A stretch of DNA of 9,078 bases from Clostridia bacterium (GTDB lineage: Bacteria > CBDUZB01 > JAGLHV01), in contig JAUVLC010000097.1 of assembly GCA_030595925.1 (NCBI GenBank), positions 1 through 9,078 on the forward strand, in the 5' to 3' direction. The first letter of the stretch is position 1. Every line of letters starts with the position of its first letter. Below the pieces are notes generated by a model that did no database searches, was not told where the DNA came from, and saw only the letters and a list, made by a program, of their open reading frames with translations. This document shows positions 1 through 8,165 of this stretch, one piece after another. Position numbers and translations under genes: made by a program.

Positions 1-1
1 T

Positions 2-55
2 TTTGGGAAGACCCAACTTGCAAAAGACATATATTTATTTATGAGGGACTTATAA
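2..55 (+). CDS. Possible C-terminal tail of an upstream gene (partial)
   Basis: The frame beginning at base 2 is open from the window edge and encodes 17 residues (FGKTQLAKDIYLFMRDL) before TAA at 53-55. Its stop overlaps the ATG at 55 as TAATG, the arrangement expected for translationally coupled genes, and a GAGGGA Shine-Dalgarno lies within its last codons at 43-48. This supports a real upstream gene whose body is outside the window. The frame beginning at base 1 is also open across this edge, so the assignment is tentative, and 17 residues are too few to name a family. Confidence 0.25.
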   Translation, partial: FGKTQLAKDIYLFMRDL

Positions 56-91
56 TGAAAAAAACCACCAAGCCAAAAAAAAACAAAAAGG

Positions 92-337
92 ATGAGCAAA
101 GAACAATTGGAAGGTTTACTTCTTTCAAATTACAAACCAAGACGCCCATCAGAGGAAGCAATAAAAAGACGAAAGGAATTACTGGAAAAAATGCGACCCC
201 TATTAGAAAAATTATTTCCAAATGCAAAGAGATTAGGACAAAATAATGAAAAGGAGAAAACATGTCATCCAAAAACTCAAAAAAGCCCCTCTGGTTTTCC
301 ACACACAAACCAGAACCACCATCGGAAGAAGCAATAA
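92..337 (+). CDS. Small charged hypothetical protein, first of two tandem paralogs (frame uncertain)
   Basis: I do not recognise the family. The first ~57 residues match the next gene without gaps at an offset of one residue: KP at 15-16, PSEEAIK at 19-25, KE at 28-29, PL at 36-37 and FP at 42-43. About 17 of 31 residues agree across this core, so this frame is genuinely coding. The core looks like one amphipathic, strongly basic helix; there is no signal peptide or membrane segment. Residues 58-81 run into the next gene in another frame and are probably not meaningful. The ATG at 92 has only an AAGG directly abutting it, whereas a well-placed GAGGGA (43-48) serves an ATG at 55 in a different frame. 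That other frame closes at 244-246, just before the next gene's Shine-Dalgarno. Initiation at 55 with a shift in the A9 run (75-83) is therefore an alternative. Confidence 0.5.
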   Translation: MSKEQLEGLLLSNYKPRRPSEEAIKRRKELLEKMRPLLEKLFPNAKRLGQNNEKEKTCHPKTQKSPSGFPHTNQNHHRKKQ

Positions 338-438
338 AAATGCATAAGGAAATGATGAAAAAATTACTACCTCTAATAAAAAAAGTCTTTCCGGATATGG
401 AAATAGGAAAGGACATCAACGAAAAGAAAAAAAATTAA
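262..438 (+). CDS. Small charged hypothetical protein, second tandem paralog (58 aa)
   Basis: This 58-residue protein has no family I recognise. It starts at ATG 262, preceded by a clear AAGGAG Shine-Dalgarno (251-256) with 5 nt spacing, and ends at TAA 436-438. It aligns without gaps to the preceding gene: KP at 16-17, PSEEAIK at 20-26, KE at 29-30, PL at 37-38 and FP at 43-44. Between the conserved points the substitutions are mostly conservative (L/M, E/K, L/I/V), which suggests selection for a folded helix. The C-terminus is a lysine-rich tail (NEKKKN). It is cytoplasmic by appearance. The tandem arrangement points to gene duplication, and the two products may form a pair or dimer, but no function can be read from the sequence. 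Confidence 0.6.
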   Translation: MSSKNSKKPLWFSTHKPEPPSEEAIKMHKEMMKKLLPLIKKVFPDMEIGKDINEKKKN

Positions 439-587
439 TTTCCCTTCCCATAATTTTGTTCCCTATTTTTGGCAACAGGAACATATCTTACACTATCTTT
501 TTAGCTGTATTTTAAAAAGGTATAATATTTTTTTTATAGGTTATATTTCAATTTTTTGTAAAGGGAGAATACTAAAATAAAAGTTTC
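439..587 (+). promoter_or_regulatory. AT-rich gap with a possible weak upstream promoter (TATAAT 521-526)
   Basis: No gene is seen between the small proteins and the asd promoter. A perfect TATAAT box lies at 521-526, but the sequence 17 bp upstream (498-503, TTTTTA) is a poor -35, so promoter activity is only possible. A 6-bp inverted repeat TGTTCC (457-462) / GGAACA (478-483) has a 15-nt loop and no T-run behind it, so it is not a convincing terminator. AAGGGAGA at 561-568 resembles a Shine-Dalgarno but no start codon follows. Confidence 0.3.
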
Positions 588-604
588 TTGACAACGCTCA
601 AGAA
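585..604. promoter_or_regulatory. Operator-like palindrome overlapping the asd -35 box
   Basis: TTCTTGA (585-591) and TCAAGAA (598-604) form a perfect 7-bp inverted repeat around a 6-bp spacer. The TTGACA -35 hexamer (588-593) lies inside it. It is upstream of the predicted transcript start, so for this promoter it would act as DNA, for example as the site of a dimeric repressor. No cognate regulator is encoded in the window. Confidence 0.4.
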
Positions 605-617
605 GTTAGTGTAAAAT
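588..617 (+). promoter_or_regulatory. Sigma70-type promoter for the asd cluster
   Basis: TTGACA at 588-593 is a perfect -35 hexamer, and TAAAAT at 612-617 is a one-mismatch -10 hexamer, separated by 18 bp. Transcription would start near 623-625. This is the best promoter seen in the window and lies directly ahead of the long co-directional gene cluster. It places the ATG at 627 almost at the transcript's 5' end, which helps to decide the asd start codon. Confidence 0.7.
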
Positions 618-634
618 ACATCAATTATGAAAAT

Positions 635-640
635 GGAAGG
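635..640 (+). promoter_or_regulatory. Ribosome binding site deciding the asd start at GTG 651
   Basis: GGAAGG at 635-640 stands 10 nt before GTG 651. The earlier in-frame ATG codons at 627 and 633 have no Shine-Dalgarno, and 627 would lie only a few bases from the predicted transcript start. Confidence 0.55.
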
Positions 641-650
641 TGTAGAAAAA

Positions 651-1664
651 GTGAAAAATTATAATGTTGCGGTAGTGGGTGCGACCGGTGTAGTGGGACA
701 GGAAATGATAAAGATGCTGGAAAAGAGAAAATTTCCCGTGGCAGGATTAAAACTTTTGGCTTCTCAACGTTCAATAGGGAAAACAGGAAAATTTTGTGGA
801 GAAGAAATAAAAATAGAAGAACTGAAAGAAAATTCTTTTAAAGGAATAGAAATAGCATTATTTTCTGCCGGCTCCGAAATATCTAAAAAGTTTGCTCCTA
901 TCGCAAGAGAGGAAGGTGTTTTTGTAATTGATAATTCCAGTGCATGGCGGATGGATAAGGAAGTTCCTCTGGTTGTTCCGGAGGTAAATGAACATGTTTT
1001 ATCGAAAGAAAAAAAAATTATTGCCAATCCTAATTGTTCTACTATTCAAATGGTGGTTGTCTTAAATCCTATTCATCGGATTGCCAAAATAAAAAGGGTA
1101 GTTGTTTCCACTTATCAGGCTGTATCCGGGGCGGGAAAAGAAGCAATGTTGGAGCTTCAAAACCAAAGGGATGCGGATATAACCGATAAGAAAATAGCTT
1201 GTAAAGTTTTTCCTTATCAAATTGCTTATAATGTAATTCCCCATATTGACGTTTTTATGAAGGACGGATATACCAGGGAAGAGATAAAAATGGTGAAAGA
1301 AACTCAAAAGATTATGGATGACGGGTCGATCAAAGTTACGGCTACTTGTGTAAGAGTTCCTGTTTTTAGAGGGCATTCCGAATCGGTAAATATTGAAACG
1401 GAAAAAAAGATTTCACCTGAAGAGGTGAAGAATCTTCTGGCTGAGTCTTGTGGAATAATAGTCTGGGATGATATAGCTAAATTAAAATATCCTGTACCTC
1501 TTTATTGTGCCAATAAAGAAGAAACTTTTGTAGGACGGATTCGATCGGATACAAGTGTTGAGAATGGACTTAATTTGTGGATTGTTAGTGATAATTTATT
1601 AAAAGGGGCGGCCTTAAATGCCGTTCAGATTGCAGAGTGTTTAATCAATAAAGGGATTGTCTGA
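651..1664 (+). CDS. asd: Aspartate-semialdehyde dehydrogenase
   Basis: Asd reduces L-aspartyl-4-phosphate to L-aspartate 4-semialdehyde with NADPH, the branch point to lysine/diaminopimelate, threonine and methionine, in the cytoplasm. The product is 337 residues from GTG 651, the usual length. The N-terminal Rossmann domain begins MKNYNVAVVGATGVVG, with the GxxGxxG loop at 10-16. The catalytic cysteine is Cys129 in NPNCST; Gln156 (TYQAVSG) and Arg235/His242 in RVPVFRGHSE complete the active site. The spacing resembles the Gram-positive form (Cys128/His244 in the Streptococcus enzyme). ATG 627 would add eight residues absent from the family and lacks a ribosome site, so GTG 651 is preferred. 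A strong promoter with an operator-like palindrome lies just upstream, and truA follows within a few bases. All key residues are intact. Confidence 0.95.
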   Translation: MKNYNVAVVGATGVVGQEMIKMLEKRKFPVAGLKLLASQRSIGKTGKFCGEEIKIEELKENSFKGIEIALFSAGSEISKKFAPIAREEGVFVIDNSSAWRMDKEVPLVVPEVNEHVLSKEKKIIANPNCSTIQMVVVLNPIHRIAKIKRVVVSTYQAVSGAGKEAMLELQNQRDADITDKKIACKVFPYQIAYNVIPHIDVFMKDGYTREEIKMVKETQKIMDDGSIKVTATCVRVPVFRGHSESVNIETEKKISPEEVKNLLAESCGIIVWDDIAKLKYPVPLYCANKEETFVGRIRSDTSVENGLNLWIVSDNLLKGAALNAVQIAECLINKGIV

Positions 1665-1672
1665 CAAATTAA

Positions 1673-2431
1673 TTGAAAAAGATAGATAAAGTGTGTAATA
1701 TAAAATTAATTATTGAATATGATGGTACAAATTATTCCGGTTGGCAGATACAAAAAGGGAAAAAAGTTAAAACCATACAGAGAATATTGGAAAAAGCCTT
1801 AGAAAAAGTTTTATGCAAAAAAATTTCTTTGATTGGTGCAGCCAGAACTGATGCAGGCGTTCATGCTCAAGGACAGGTAGCTAATTTTAAAACTGAAACA
1901 AAAATGAAGTTACCGGATTTACAAAGAGCCTTAAATAGTTTTTTACCTATAGATATTGTTATCGTTGCAATAGAAGAAGTTTCTTCGGATTTTCATTCCC
2001 GGTATTCAAGCAGGGGTAAAGTTTACGAGTATAAAATTTTGAATAGTTTTTTTTCATCAGCATTTCATCATCGTTTTATCTGGCAGGTTTCATATGTTTT
2101 AGATATTAAATCAATGCAAAAAGGAGCGGAATATTTTCTTGGTGAGCATAATTTTTCTTCTTTTTGTGCAGCAGGAAGTGGAAACAAAAACAAAAGATGC
2201 AGAATTACAAAATTTAAGATAAAAAGAAAAGGCGAATATTGTATTTTCTTGATAGAGGGAACAAATTTTTTATATAAAATGGTGAGAAATATAGTCGGGA
2301 CATTAGTTGAAGTAGGCAGGGGTAAATTTCAGGCGGATGATATGGGGGATATATTAAATAAGCGGGATAGAAAATTTGCCGGTCCTACTGCTCCGGCAAA
2401 GGGATTAGTCTTGATTCGCGTTAAGTATTAA
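1673..2431 (+). CDS. truA: tRNA pseudouridine(38-40) synthase
   Basis: TruA converts uridines 38, 39 and 40 of the tRNA anticodon stem-loop to pseudouridine in the cytoplasm. The 252-residue length is normal. Visible family features, numbered from TTG 1673, are the N-terminal EYDGTNYSGWQ (15-25), the catalytic motif RTDAGVHA with Asp60 as nucleophile, FHSRY (107-111), the conserved tyrosine of KVYEY (118), FLYKMVRNIVGTL (199-211) and GPTAPAKGLVL (237-247). The start is uncertain: TTG 1673 lies 8 nt after asd, but GTG 1691 would give MCNIKLIIEYDG, closer to typical TruA N-termini. Neither has a clear Shine-Dalgarno, which suggests translational coupling to asd. No key residue is missing. Confidence 0.95.
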   Translation: MKKIDKVCNIKLIIEYDGTNYSGWQIQKGKKVKTIQRILEKALEKVLCKKISLIGAARTDAGVHAQGQVANFKTETKMKLPDLQRALNSFLPIDIVIVAIEEVSSDFHSRYSSRGKVYEYKILNSFFSSAFHHRFIWQVSYVLDIKSMQKGAEYFLGEHNFSSFCAAGSGNKNKRCRITKFKIKRKGEYCIFLIEGTNFLYKMVRNIVGTLVEVGRGKFQADDMGDILNKRDRKFAGPTAPAKGLVLIRVKY

Positions 2432-2507
2432 TGTGATAAAAGATTATTTAAAAATTGATGGCTCTATAGACCCATTTAATAAAAGTAATAAAAGGAGATT
2501 GACATAA

Positions 2508-5009
2508 ATGAAATCAGTAATTATGGCGGGAGGATTTGGCACACGATTGCGTCCTTTAACTTGTAATGTCCCTAAACCTATGGTTCCCATAGCGAATAAG
2601 CCTATGATGGAACATGTTGTAGAGCTTTTAAAAAAGAATGAGATTAATGATGTTTTATCTATTCTTTATTATCAGCCGGGAGTAATTACTAACTATTTTG
2701 GAAATGGTGAAAATTTTGGAATAAAAATGTCTTATGTCTTTGCCGCAACAGATTTGGGAACGGCAGGAAGTGTTAAGAATGCGGAGAATTTATTAAAAGA
2801 GAACTTTATTGTTATTAGCGGCGATGTGTTGACTGATTTTAATCTTCAGAAGGCTATAGCATTTCATAGACAAAAGAAATCCCTGGCTACAATAGTATTG
2901 ACCAGGGTTAATAATCCCTTGTCTTTTGGGGTGGTAATTACTGATAAAAGAGGAAAGATAACCAGATTTTTGGAAAAACCCAATTGGGGGGAAGTTTTTT
3001 CAGACACGATAAATACCGGTATATACATATTAGAACCGGAGGTTTTACAGTATATTCCGGCTAATAAGAAGTTTGATTTTAGTAAAGATTTATTTCCTTT
3101 TTTATTAGAGAATAAAAAATCGCTATATGGTTACATTGCTGAAGGCTACTGGAAAGATATCGGAAGTTTAAATGAATATCGTCAGGCACACTTTGATGTA
3201 TTAAAACAGCCGGCGTTGGTTAATATTTCGGGAGTAAAATCTACTAATCAGGAAAATTGGGTGGGAGAAGGTAGTTTAATTGATTCTTCGGTAAAATTGG
3301 CCGGGAAGGTTATCATTGGTAAGAATTGTCAGATTAAGGCAAATGTGGAAATAGACGATTCTGTTATTGGGAATAATGTGATTATTGATGAAAGAGCAGT
3401 AATTACAAAAAGTGTTTTATGGGATGGGGTAAAAGTAGGTAAGGAAGTAGAAATAAAGGAAAGCACTGTGGGGTACGGGACACTTTTACAAAAAAAAGCA
3501 ATTGTTAATGAAGGAGTAGTTATCGGGGATGAATGTAGTATTGGAAAAAAAAGTGAAATTAAGGCAAACATAAAGATTTGGCCCTACAAAATAATTGATG
3601 ACGGAGCAATTCTTTCCACCAGTTTGGTTTGGGGAGAGAAATGGCTTAAAGACCTTTTTGGTGCGTATGGTATTACCGGTTTAATCAACGTTGAAATTAC
3701 TCCTGAATTTGCTGCCCGGGTAGGAGCGGCATACGGTGCATTTTTGGGAGAGGGAAGTTATGTTTTAACCAGCAGGGATAGTCATCGTGCTTCCAGGATG
3801 ATAAAAAGGGCAATTATTTCCGGTTTGATGTCAGCTGGAATCCATGTAGGTGATTTAAGAACTTCCCCTATACCTGTAGTAAGATATGAATTAGGAAAGG
3901 AAAGAGAAAAAGGGGGGATTCATGTAAGGATTTCTCCTTATGAATCTCAATTGATGGATATTAAATTTTTTGATTATCAAGGGATAGATATTTCCACCAA
4001 GCAAGAACGGGCAATTGAACAATTATTTTCCAGAGAGGATTTCAAACGAATAAATTTGTCGAAAATAGGATCTATCAGTCTTCCTCATCAGGCAAATGAA
4101 TATTATAAAGAAGGATTTTTGAATTATATAGATCAAGAATGTATAAAAAAGGCAGGGTTTAAAATAATTTTGGATTATGCTTTTAGTAGTGCTTCATTTA
4201 TTTTTCCTTCTATTTTGGGTAAACTGGGATGCGAAGTGGTAGCCCTTAATGCGTATCTGGATGAAACCAAGATTAGTAAAAACAAAGAAGACTTTGAATC
4301 TTCCTTGGAACAGGTATCTTCTATTGGGACAACCTTAAAAGCGGATGCCGGTTTTTTATTAGATACGGGAGCGGAAAAAGTTTTTCTTATTGATGAAAAA
4401 GGAAATATTATCAGGAATGATATAGCGATGGCTATAGTCATCTCATTAGTTTTAAAGACAACGGGCGGGAATGTAGCCGTTCCGGTAAATGTTTCCCGGG
4501 TTGTGGAAAGAATATCTCAAAAATATAAAGCGAAAGTTTATAGAACGGCCATGTCTCCTAAGTCAATGATAGAATTTGCTAAGCAAAACAAGGATGAGGT
4601 AAATTGTTTTTGTGACGGGATAGGAGGATATATTTTTCCTCAATTTCAACCGGCTTTTGATGGAATGTTTTCTGTTGCTAAAATATTAGAACTTTTAGCT
4701 GCTGATAAAAGCTCTCTTTATAAGATAACCAGAACAATACCGCCTTTTATTGTTCTCCATCGTCAGATTGCCTGTGATTGGGATAGAAAAGGGAAGGTTA
4801 TGCGTTGCCTTATTGATGAAAATATCTCCGCCAAGAGGAGAGTAGAACTCATTGATGGTGTAAAAATATTTTTTGGTAGAAATTGGGTGTTATTACGACC
4901 TGATCCGGATCGTCCGTTATTTCATATTTATGCGGAAACCAACGACAGGAAAAAAACGCGGGATTTGATGAATACGTATATCAGGAAAATAGAAAAATGG
5001 CAAAAATAA
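2508..5009 (+). CDS. Mannose-1-phosphate guanylyltransferase fused to a degenerate phosphomannomutase domain
   Basis: The N-terminal third is a sugar-1-phosphate nucleotidyltransferase, most likely making GDP-mannose from mannose-1-phosphate and GTP. It shows GGFGTRLRPLT (8-18), PKP (22-24), GDVLTD with the metal-binding Asp106, FLEKP (154-158) and NTGIY (169-173). Residues ~250-370 are left-handed beta-helix hexapeptide repeats. Residues ~380-833 have the fold pattern of a phosphohexomutase, but the phosphoserine loop is replaced by HVRISPYES (472-480). The metal loop DGDADR is replaced by DTGAEK (619-624), and the usual C-terminal SGTEP loop by RPDPDRP (797-803). The 833-residue length fits the known pyrophosphorylase/mutase fusions, in which this degeneration recurs. 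The C-terminal part is therefore probably non-catalytic and may be regulatory. AAAGGAG (2491-2497) lies 10 nt before the ATG. An intact mutase follows 25 nt downstream. UDP-glucose or another nucleotide sugar as product cannot be excluded. Confidence 0.88.
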   Translation: MKSVIMAGGFGTRLRPLTCNVPKPMVPIANKPMMEHVVELLKKNEINDVLSILYYQPGVITNYFGNGENFGIKMSYVFAATDLGTAGSVKNAENLLKENFIVISGDVLTDFNLQKAIAFHRQKKSLATIVLTRVNNPLSFGVVITDKRGKITRFLEKPNWGEVFSDTINTGIYILEPEVLQYIPANKKFDFSKDLFPFLLENKKSLYGYIAEGYWKDIGSLNEYRQAHFDVLKQPALVNISGVKSTNQENWVGEGSLIDSSVKLAGKVIIGKNCQIKANVEIDDSVIGNNVIIDERAVITKSVLWDGVKVGKEVEIKESTVGYGTLLQKKAIVNEGVVIGDECSIGKKSEIKANIKIWPYKIIDDGAILSTSLVWGEKWLKDLFGAYGITGLINVEITPEFAARVGAAYGAFLGEGSYVLTSRDSHRASRMIKRAIISGLMSAGIHVGDLRTSPIPVVRYELGKEREKGGIHVRISPYESQLMDIKFFDYQGIDISTKQERAIEQLFSREDFKRINLSKIGSISLPHQANEYYKEGFLNYIDQECIKKAGFKIILDYAFSSASFIFPSILGKLGCEVVALNAYLDETKISKNKEDFESSLEQVSSIGTTLKADAGFLLDTGAEKVFLIDEKGNIIRNDIAMAIVISLVLKTTGGNVAVPVNVSRVVERISQKYKAKVYRTAMSPKSMIEFAKQNKDEVNCFCDGIGGYIFPQFQPAFDGMFSVAKILELLAADKSSLYKITRTIPPFIVLHRQIACDWDRKGKVMRCLIDENISAKRRVELIDGVKIFFGRNWVLLRPDPDRPLFHIYAETNDRKKTRDLMNTYIRKIEKWQK

Positions 5010-5034
5010 ATAAAAAAAGGGGGTATGGGGGAAA

Positions 5035-6480
5035 GTGCAGCAAATAAAATTTGGAACTTCGGGGTGGAGAGGAATTATTTCAGATGATTTTACATTTGAA
5101 AACGTCAAAATTGTTGTTCAGGCAATAGCGGATTTCATTAAGCAAGAAGAAAGCAAAAATAAAAGTTCTTTGGATTCTAATCTTTCTGTGGTGATAGGAT
5201 ATGATACGCGGTTTTTATCTAAAGAATTTGCTCAAAAAGCGGCTATGGTTTTAGCTGCAAATAATATAAGAGCTTATCTTTCTAATAGAGATGTTCCGAC
5301 ACCTGTAATTGCTTATTATATCTGTCGGCAAAAAATGCAGGGAGGAATTAATTTTACTGCCAGCCATAATCCGGCAGAATATAACGGAATAAAATTTTCC
5401 CGCTTTTCCGGTGGCCCGGCTTTACCGGAAGAAACGAAAATAATAGAAAAAAAATGTGTTATTTTAAAAAAGAAAGGTATAAAAATAAAAGAAATGCCTT
5501 TGAAGGAAGGGTTAGAAAAGAAACTGATAAAGTATGTCGATTTACAAAAGATTTATATGAGAAGGATTAATCAGTTAGTTGATTTAAAAATGATAGGAAA
5601 ACGGAGACCGAAAATAATAGTTGATTTAATGTATGGGACGGGTCGTAATTATTTGGATAATATTCTCGAAGAAGCTGGTTGCAGGGTTAGGAGGGTACAT
5701 GATTGGACAGATGCTTATTTCGGAGGACATTCTCCGGAACCTTCCTTTAAAAACATGTCTGAGGCTGCAAGCTTGATTAAAAAAGAAAAGGCATCTTTGG
5801 TCTTGGGATTAGATGGTGATGCTGACCGGTTTGGTATTATTGATGCGGACGGGTCGTTTATTTTTCCTAATCAGGTATTGGCTCTTCTCCTTGCCCATTT
5901 ACTTAAGACAAGGAAATGGAAAGGGGTAGTAGCTCGTTCGGTGGCGACCTCTGCTTTTGTTGATGCGATAGCAAAAAAATATGGAATTACGGTAAGGGAG
6001 ACCCCTGTCGGCTTTAAATATATCGGGGATATAATGACTAAAGAAGAAATGATTATCGGGGGAGAAGAAAGCGGTGGTTTAACTATAAAAGGGCATATTC
6101 CGGAAAAAGACGGGATATTGGCCTGTTTACTTATAGCGGAGATGGTTGCTTATGAGGGAAAAACAATAAAAGTAATTTTAAAAAATCTTTATAAAAAATT
6201 TGGGTTGTTTTTGACTGATAGAATTAATTTTCGGCTCACAGCGGATAAGATGAAACGATTGAAAAAAAGATTAAAAGAAAATCCACCTTCTAAAATTGGG
6301 GATTTAAAGGTGTCTAAATTAATAACCATAGATGGTTTTAAGTTTATTTTGCAGGACGGAAGTTGGGTAATGATTCGTTTTTCGGGAACGGAGCCGGTAG
6401 TAAGATATTATATAGAAACTAATTCGGAAATTAAAATGAAAAAATTAACGAAAGAGGGAAAATTATTAGTAACTAAATAA
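5035..6480 (+). CDS. Phosphomannomutase/phosphoglucomutase
   Basis: This alpha-D-phosphohexomutase interconverts hexose-6- and hexose-1-phosphate through an enzyme phosphoserine and Mg2+. All four active-site loops are intact in the 481 residues: GTSGWRG (7-13), TASHNP with catalytic Ser110, DGDADRF (260-266) with metal ligands Asp260, 262 and 264, the sugar-binding GGEESGG (342-348), and the phosphate-binding FSGTEP (449-454). The start is GTG 5035; AAGGGGG (5017-5023) stands 11 nt upstream and a second G5 run lies closer, while ATG 5025 is out of frame. The gene lies between the nucleotidyltransferase fusion (25 nt gap) and eno (42 nt gap), consistent with supplying mannose-1-phosphate to its neighbour. 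The family's motifs do not separate mannose from glucose, so the substrate is inferred from context. It is cytoplasmic. Confidence 0.92.
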   Translation: MQQIKFGTSGWRGIISDDFTFENVKIVVQAIADFIKQEESKNKSSLDSNLSVVIGYDTRFLSKEFAQKAAMVLAANNIRAYLSNRDVPTPVIAYYICRQKMQGGINFTASHNPAEYNGIKFSRFSGGPALPEETKIIEKKCVILKKKGIKIKEMPLKEGLEKKLIKYVDLQKIYMRRINQLVDLKMIGKRRPKIIVDLMYGTGRNYLDNILEEAGCRVRRVHDWTDAYFGGHSPEPSFKNMSEAASLIKKEKASLVLGLDGDADRFGIIDADGSFIFPNQVLALLLAHLLKTRKWKGVVARSVATSAFVDAIAKKYGITVRETPVGFKYIGDIMTKEEMIIGGEESGGLTIKGHIPEKDGILACLLIAEMVAYEGKTIKVILKNLYKKFGLFLTDRINFRLTADKMKRLKKRLKENPPSKIGDLKVSKLITIDGFKFILQDGSWVMIRFSGTEPVVRYYIETNSEIKMKKLTKEGKLLVTK

Positions 6481-6504
6481 TAAAGGATAAAATAAAATTT
6501 ATAA

Positions 6505-7815
<1,311 letters not shown>

Positions 7816-7850
7816 AAATTATTTTAAATACGAATTAAAAAAATAAATTA

Positions 7851-7889
7851 ATGAGTAGAAAATATAGAAAAAAAATTTTTAAAAATTGA
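7851..7889 (+). other. Separated N-terminus of the FtsB/DivIC-like gene, ending in an in-frame TGA
   Basis: ATG 7851 opens MSRKYRKKIFKN, then TGA at 7887-7889, in exactly the same frame as the downstream FtsB/DivIC-like protein. The twelve residues are a basic cytoplasmic leader of the kind that precedes the membrane helix in this family. The stretch immediately after the TGA (VVLCLV) completes that helix. The segment thus looks like the genuine N-terminus, cut off by a stop codon that replaces a single sense codon (TGG would be one change away). No clear Shine-Dalgarno precedes it. Confidence 0.55.
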
Positions 7890-7901
7890 GTAGTTTTATG
7901 C

Positions 7902-8165
7902 TTGGTAATATGCTTTTTTTTATTCCTTTTTGGAAACAGTAAATTTCGTAGAGTAGTAATTGGGTATATTCGGGTGAATAAAATGAAGAAGGAGTTAGTT
8001 AAATTAGAAGAAGAAAATGAAAGATTAAAACAACAACTTAATATTGTAAAGGAAGATCCATCTTATATTGAAGAGATTGCCCGAAAAGAGTTGGGATTGC
8101 TTAAACCGGGAGAAATAGAATACAGATTTATAAAGAAAGAAGGAAAGAAAAGAAAAAAGAAATAG
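7902..8165 (+). CDS. Septum formation initiator protein, FtsB/DivIC-like (interrupted N-terminus)
   Basis: FtsB/DivIC proteins are small bitopic membrane proteins of the divisome that pair with FtsL through a periplasmic/extracellular coiled coil. The segment KKELVKLEEENERLKQQL (about residues 29-46 from TTG 7902) is a clear coiled coil, followed by the family's DPSYIEEIARKELGLLKPGE and a basic tail. From TTG 7902 only about ten hydrophobic residues (VICFFLFLFG) remain, short for a membrane helix. Reading the same frame upstream adds VVLCL and, beyond a TGA at 7887-7889, a basic leader starting at ATG 7851; together these make a normal ~104-residue protein. The gene may therefore be damaged, read through, or contain a sequence error. 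It follows eno, a frequent neighbour. Its stop codon TAG (8163-8165) lies inside the first copy of an intergenic repeat. Confidence 0.8.
   Translation: MVICFFLFLFGNSKFRRVVIGYIRVNKMKKELVKLEEENERLKQQLNIVKEDPSYIEEIARKELGLLKPGEIEYRFIKKEGKKRKKK

Noticed and set aside
39-419. Minus-strand open frame with hydrophobic stretches (126 codons)
   Set aside because: It is antisense to the tandem small proteins, whose frames are supported by paralogy and a Shine-Dalgarno; the hydrophobicity is the complement of lysine-rich codons.
457-483. TGTTCC/GGAACA inverted repeat as a terminator after the small proteins
   Set aside because: The stem is only 6 bp with a 15-nt loop and no T-run follows.
764-1376. Two minus-strand open frames
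   Set aside because: Both lie wholly inside asd, which has all catalytic residues.
5025-5090. ATG 5025 as the start of the phosphohexomutase
   Set aside because: It is out of frame and closes after about 20 codons; GTG 5035 gives the family N-terminus with GTSGWRG.
3329-5108. Minus-strand open frames at 3329-3571, 4175-4441 and 4917-5108
   Set aside because: They are antisense to the fusion gene or its junction with the mutase and show no family motif; they arise from low stop-codon density on that strand.
7887-7889. TGA read as tryptophan or glycine (alternative genetic code)
   Set aside because: asd ends at its normal length in TGA, tryptophan is TGG in every gene, and no other gene has an in-frame TGA. 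One site cannot support recoding.
7898-7942. ATG 7898 as the start of the FtsB-like gene
   Set aside because: It is in another frame and reaches a stop after 14 codons (MLGNMLFFIPFWKQ).
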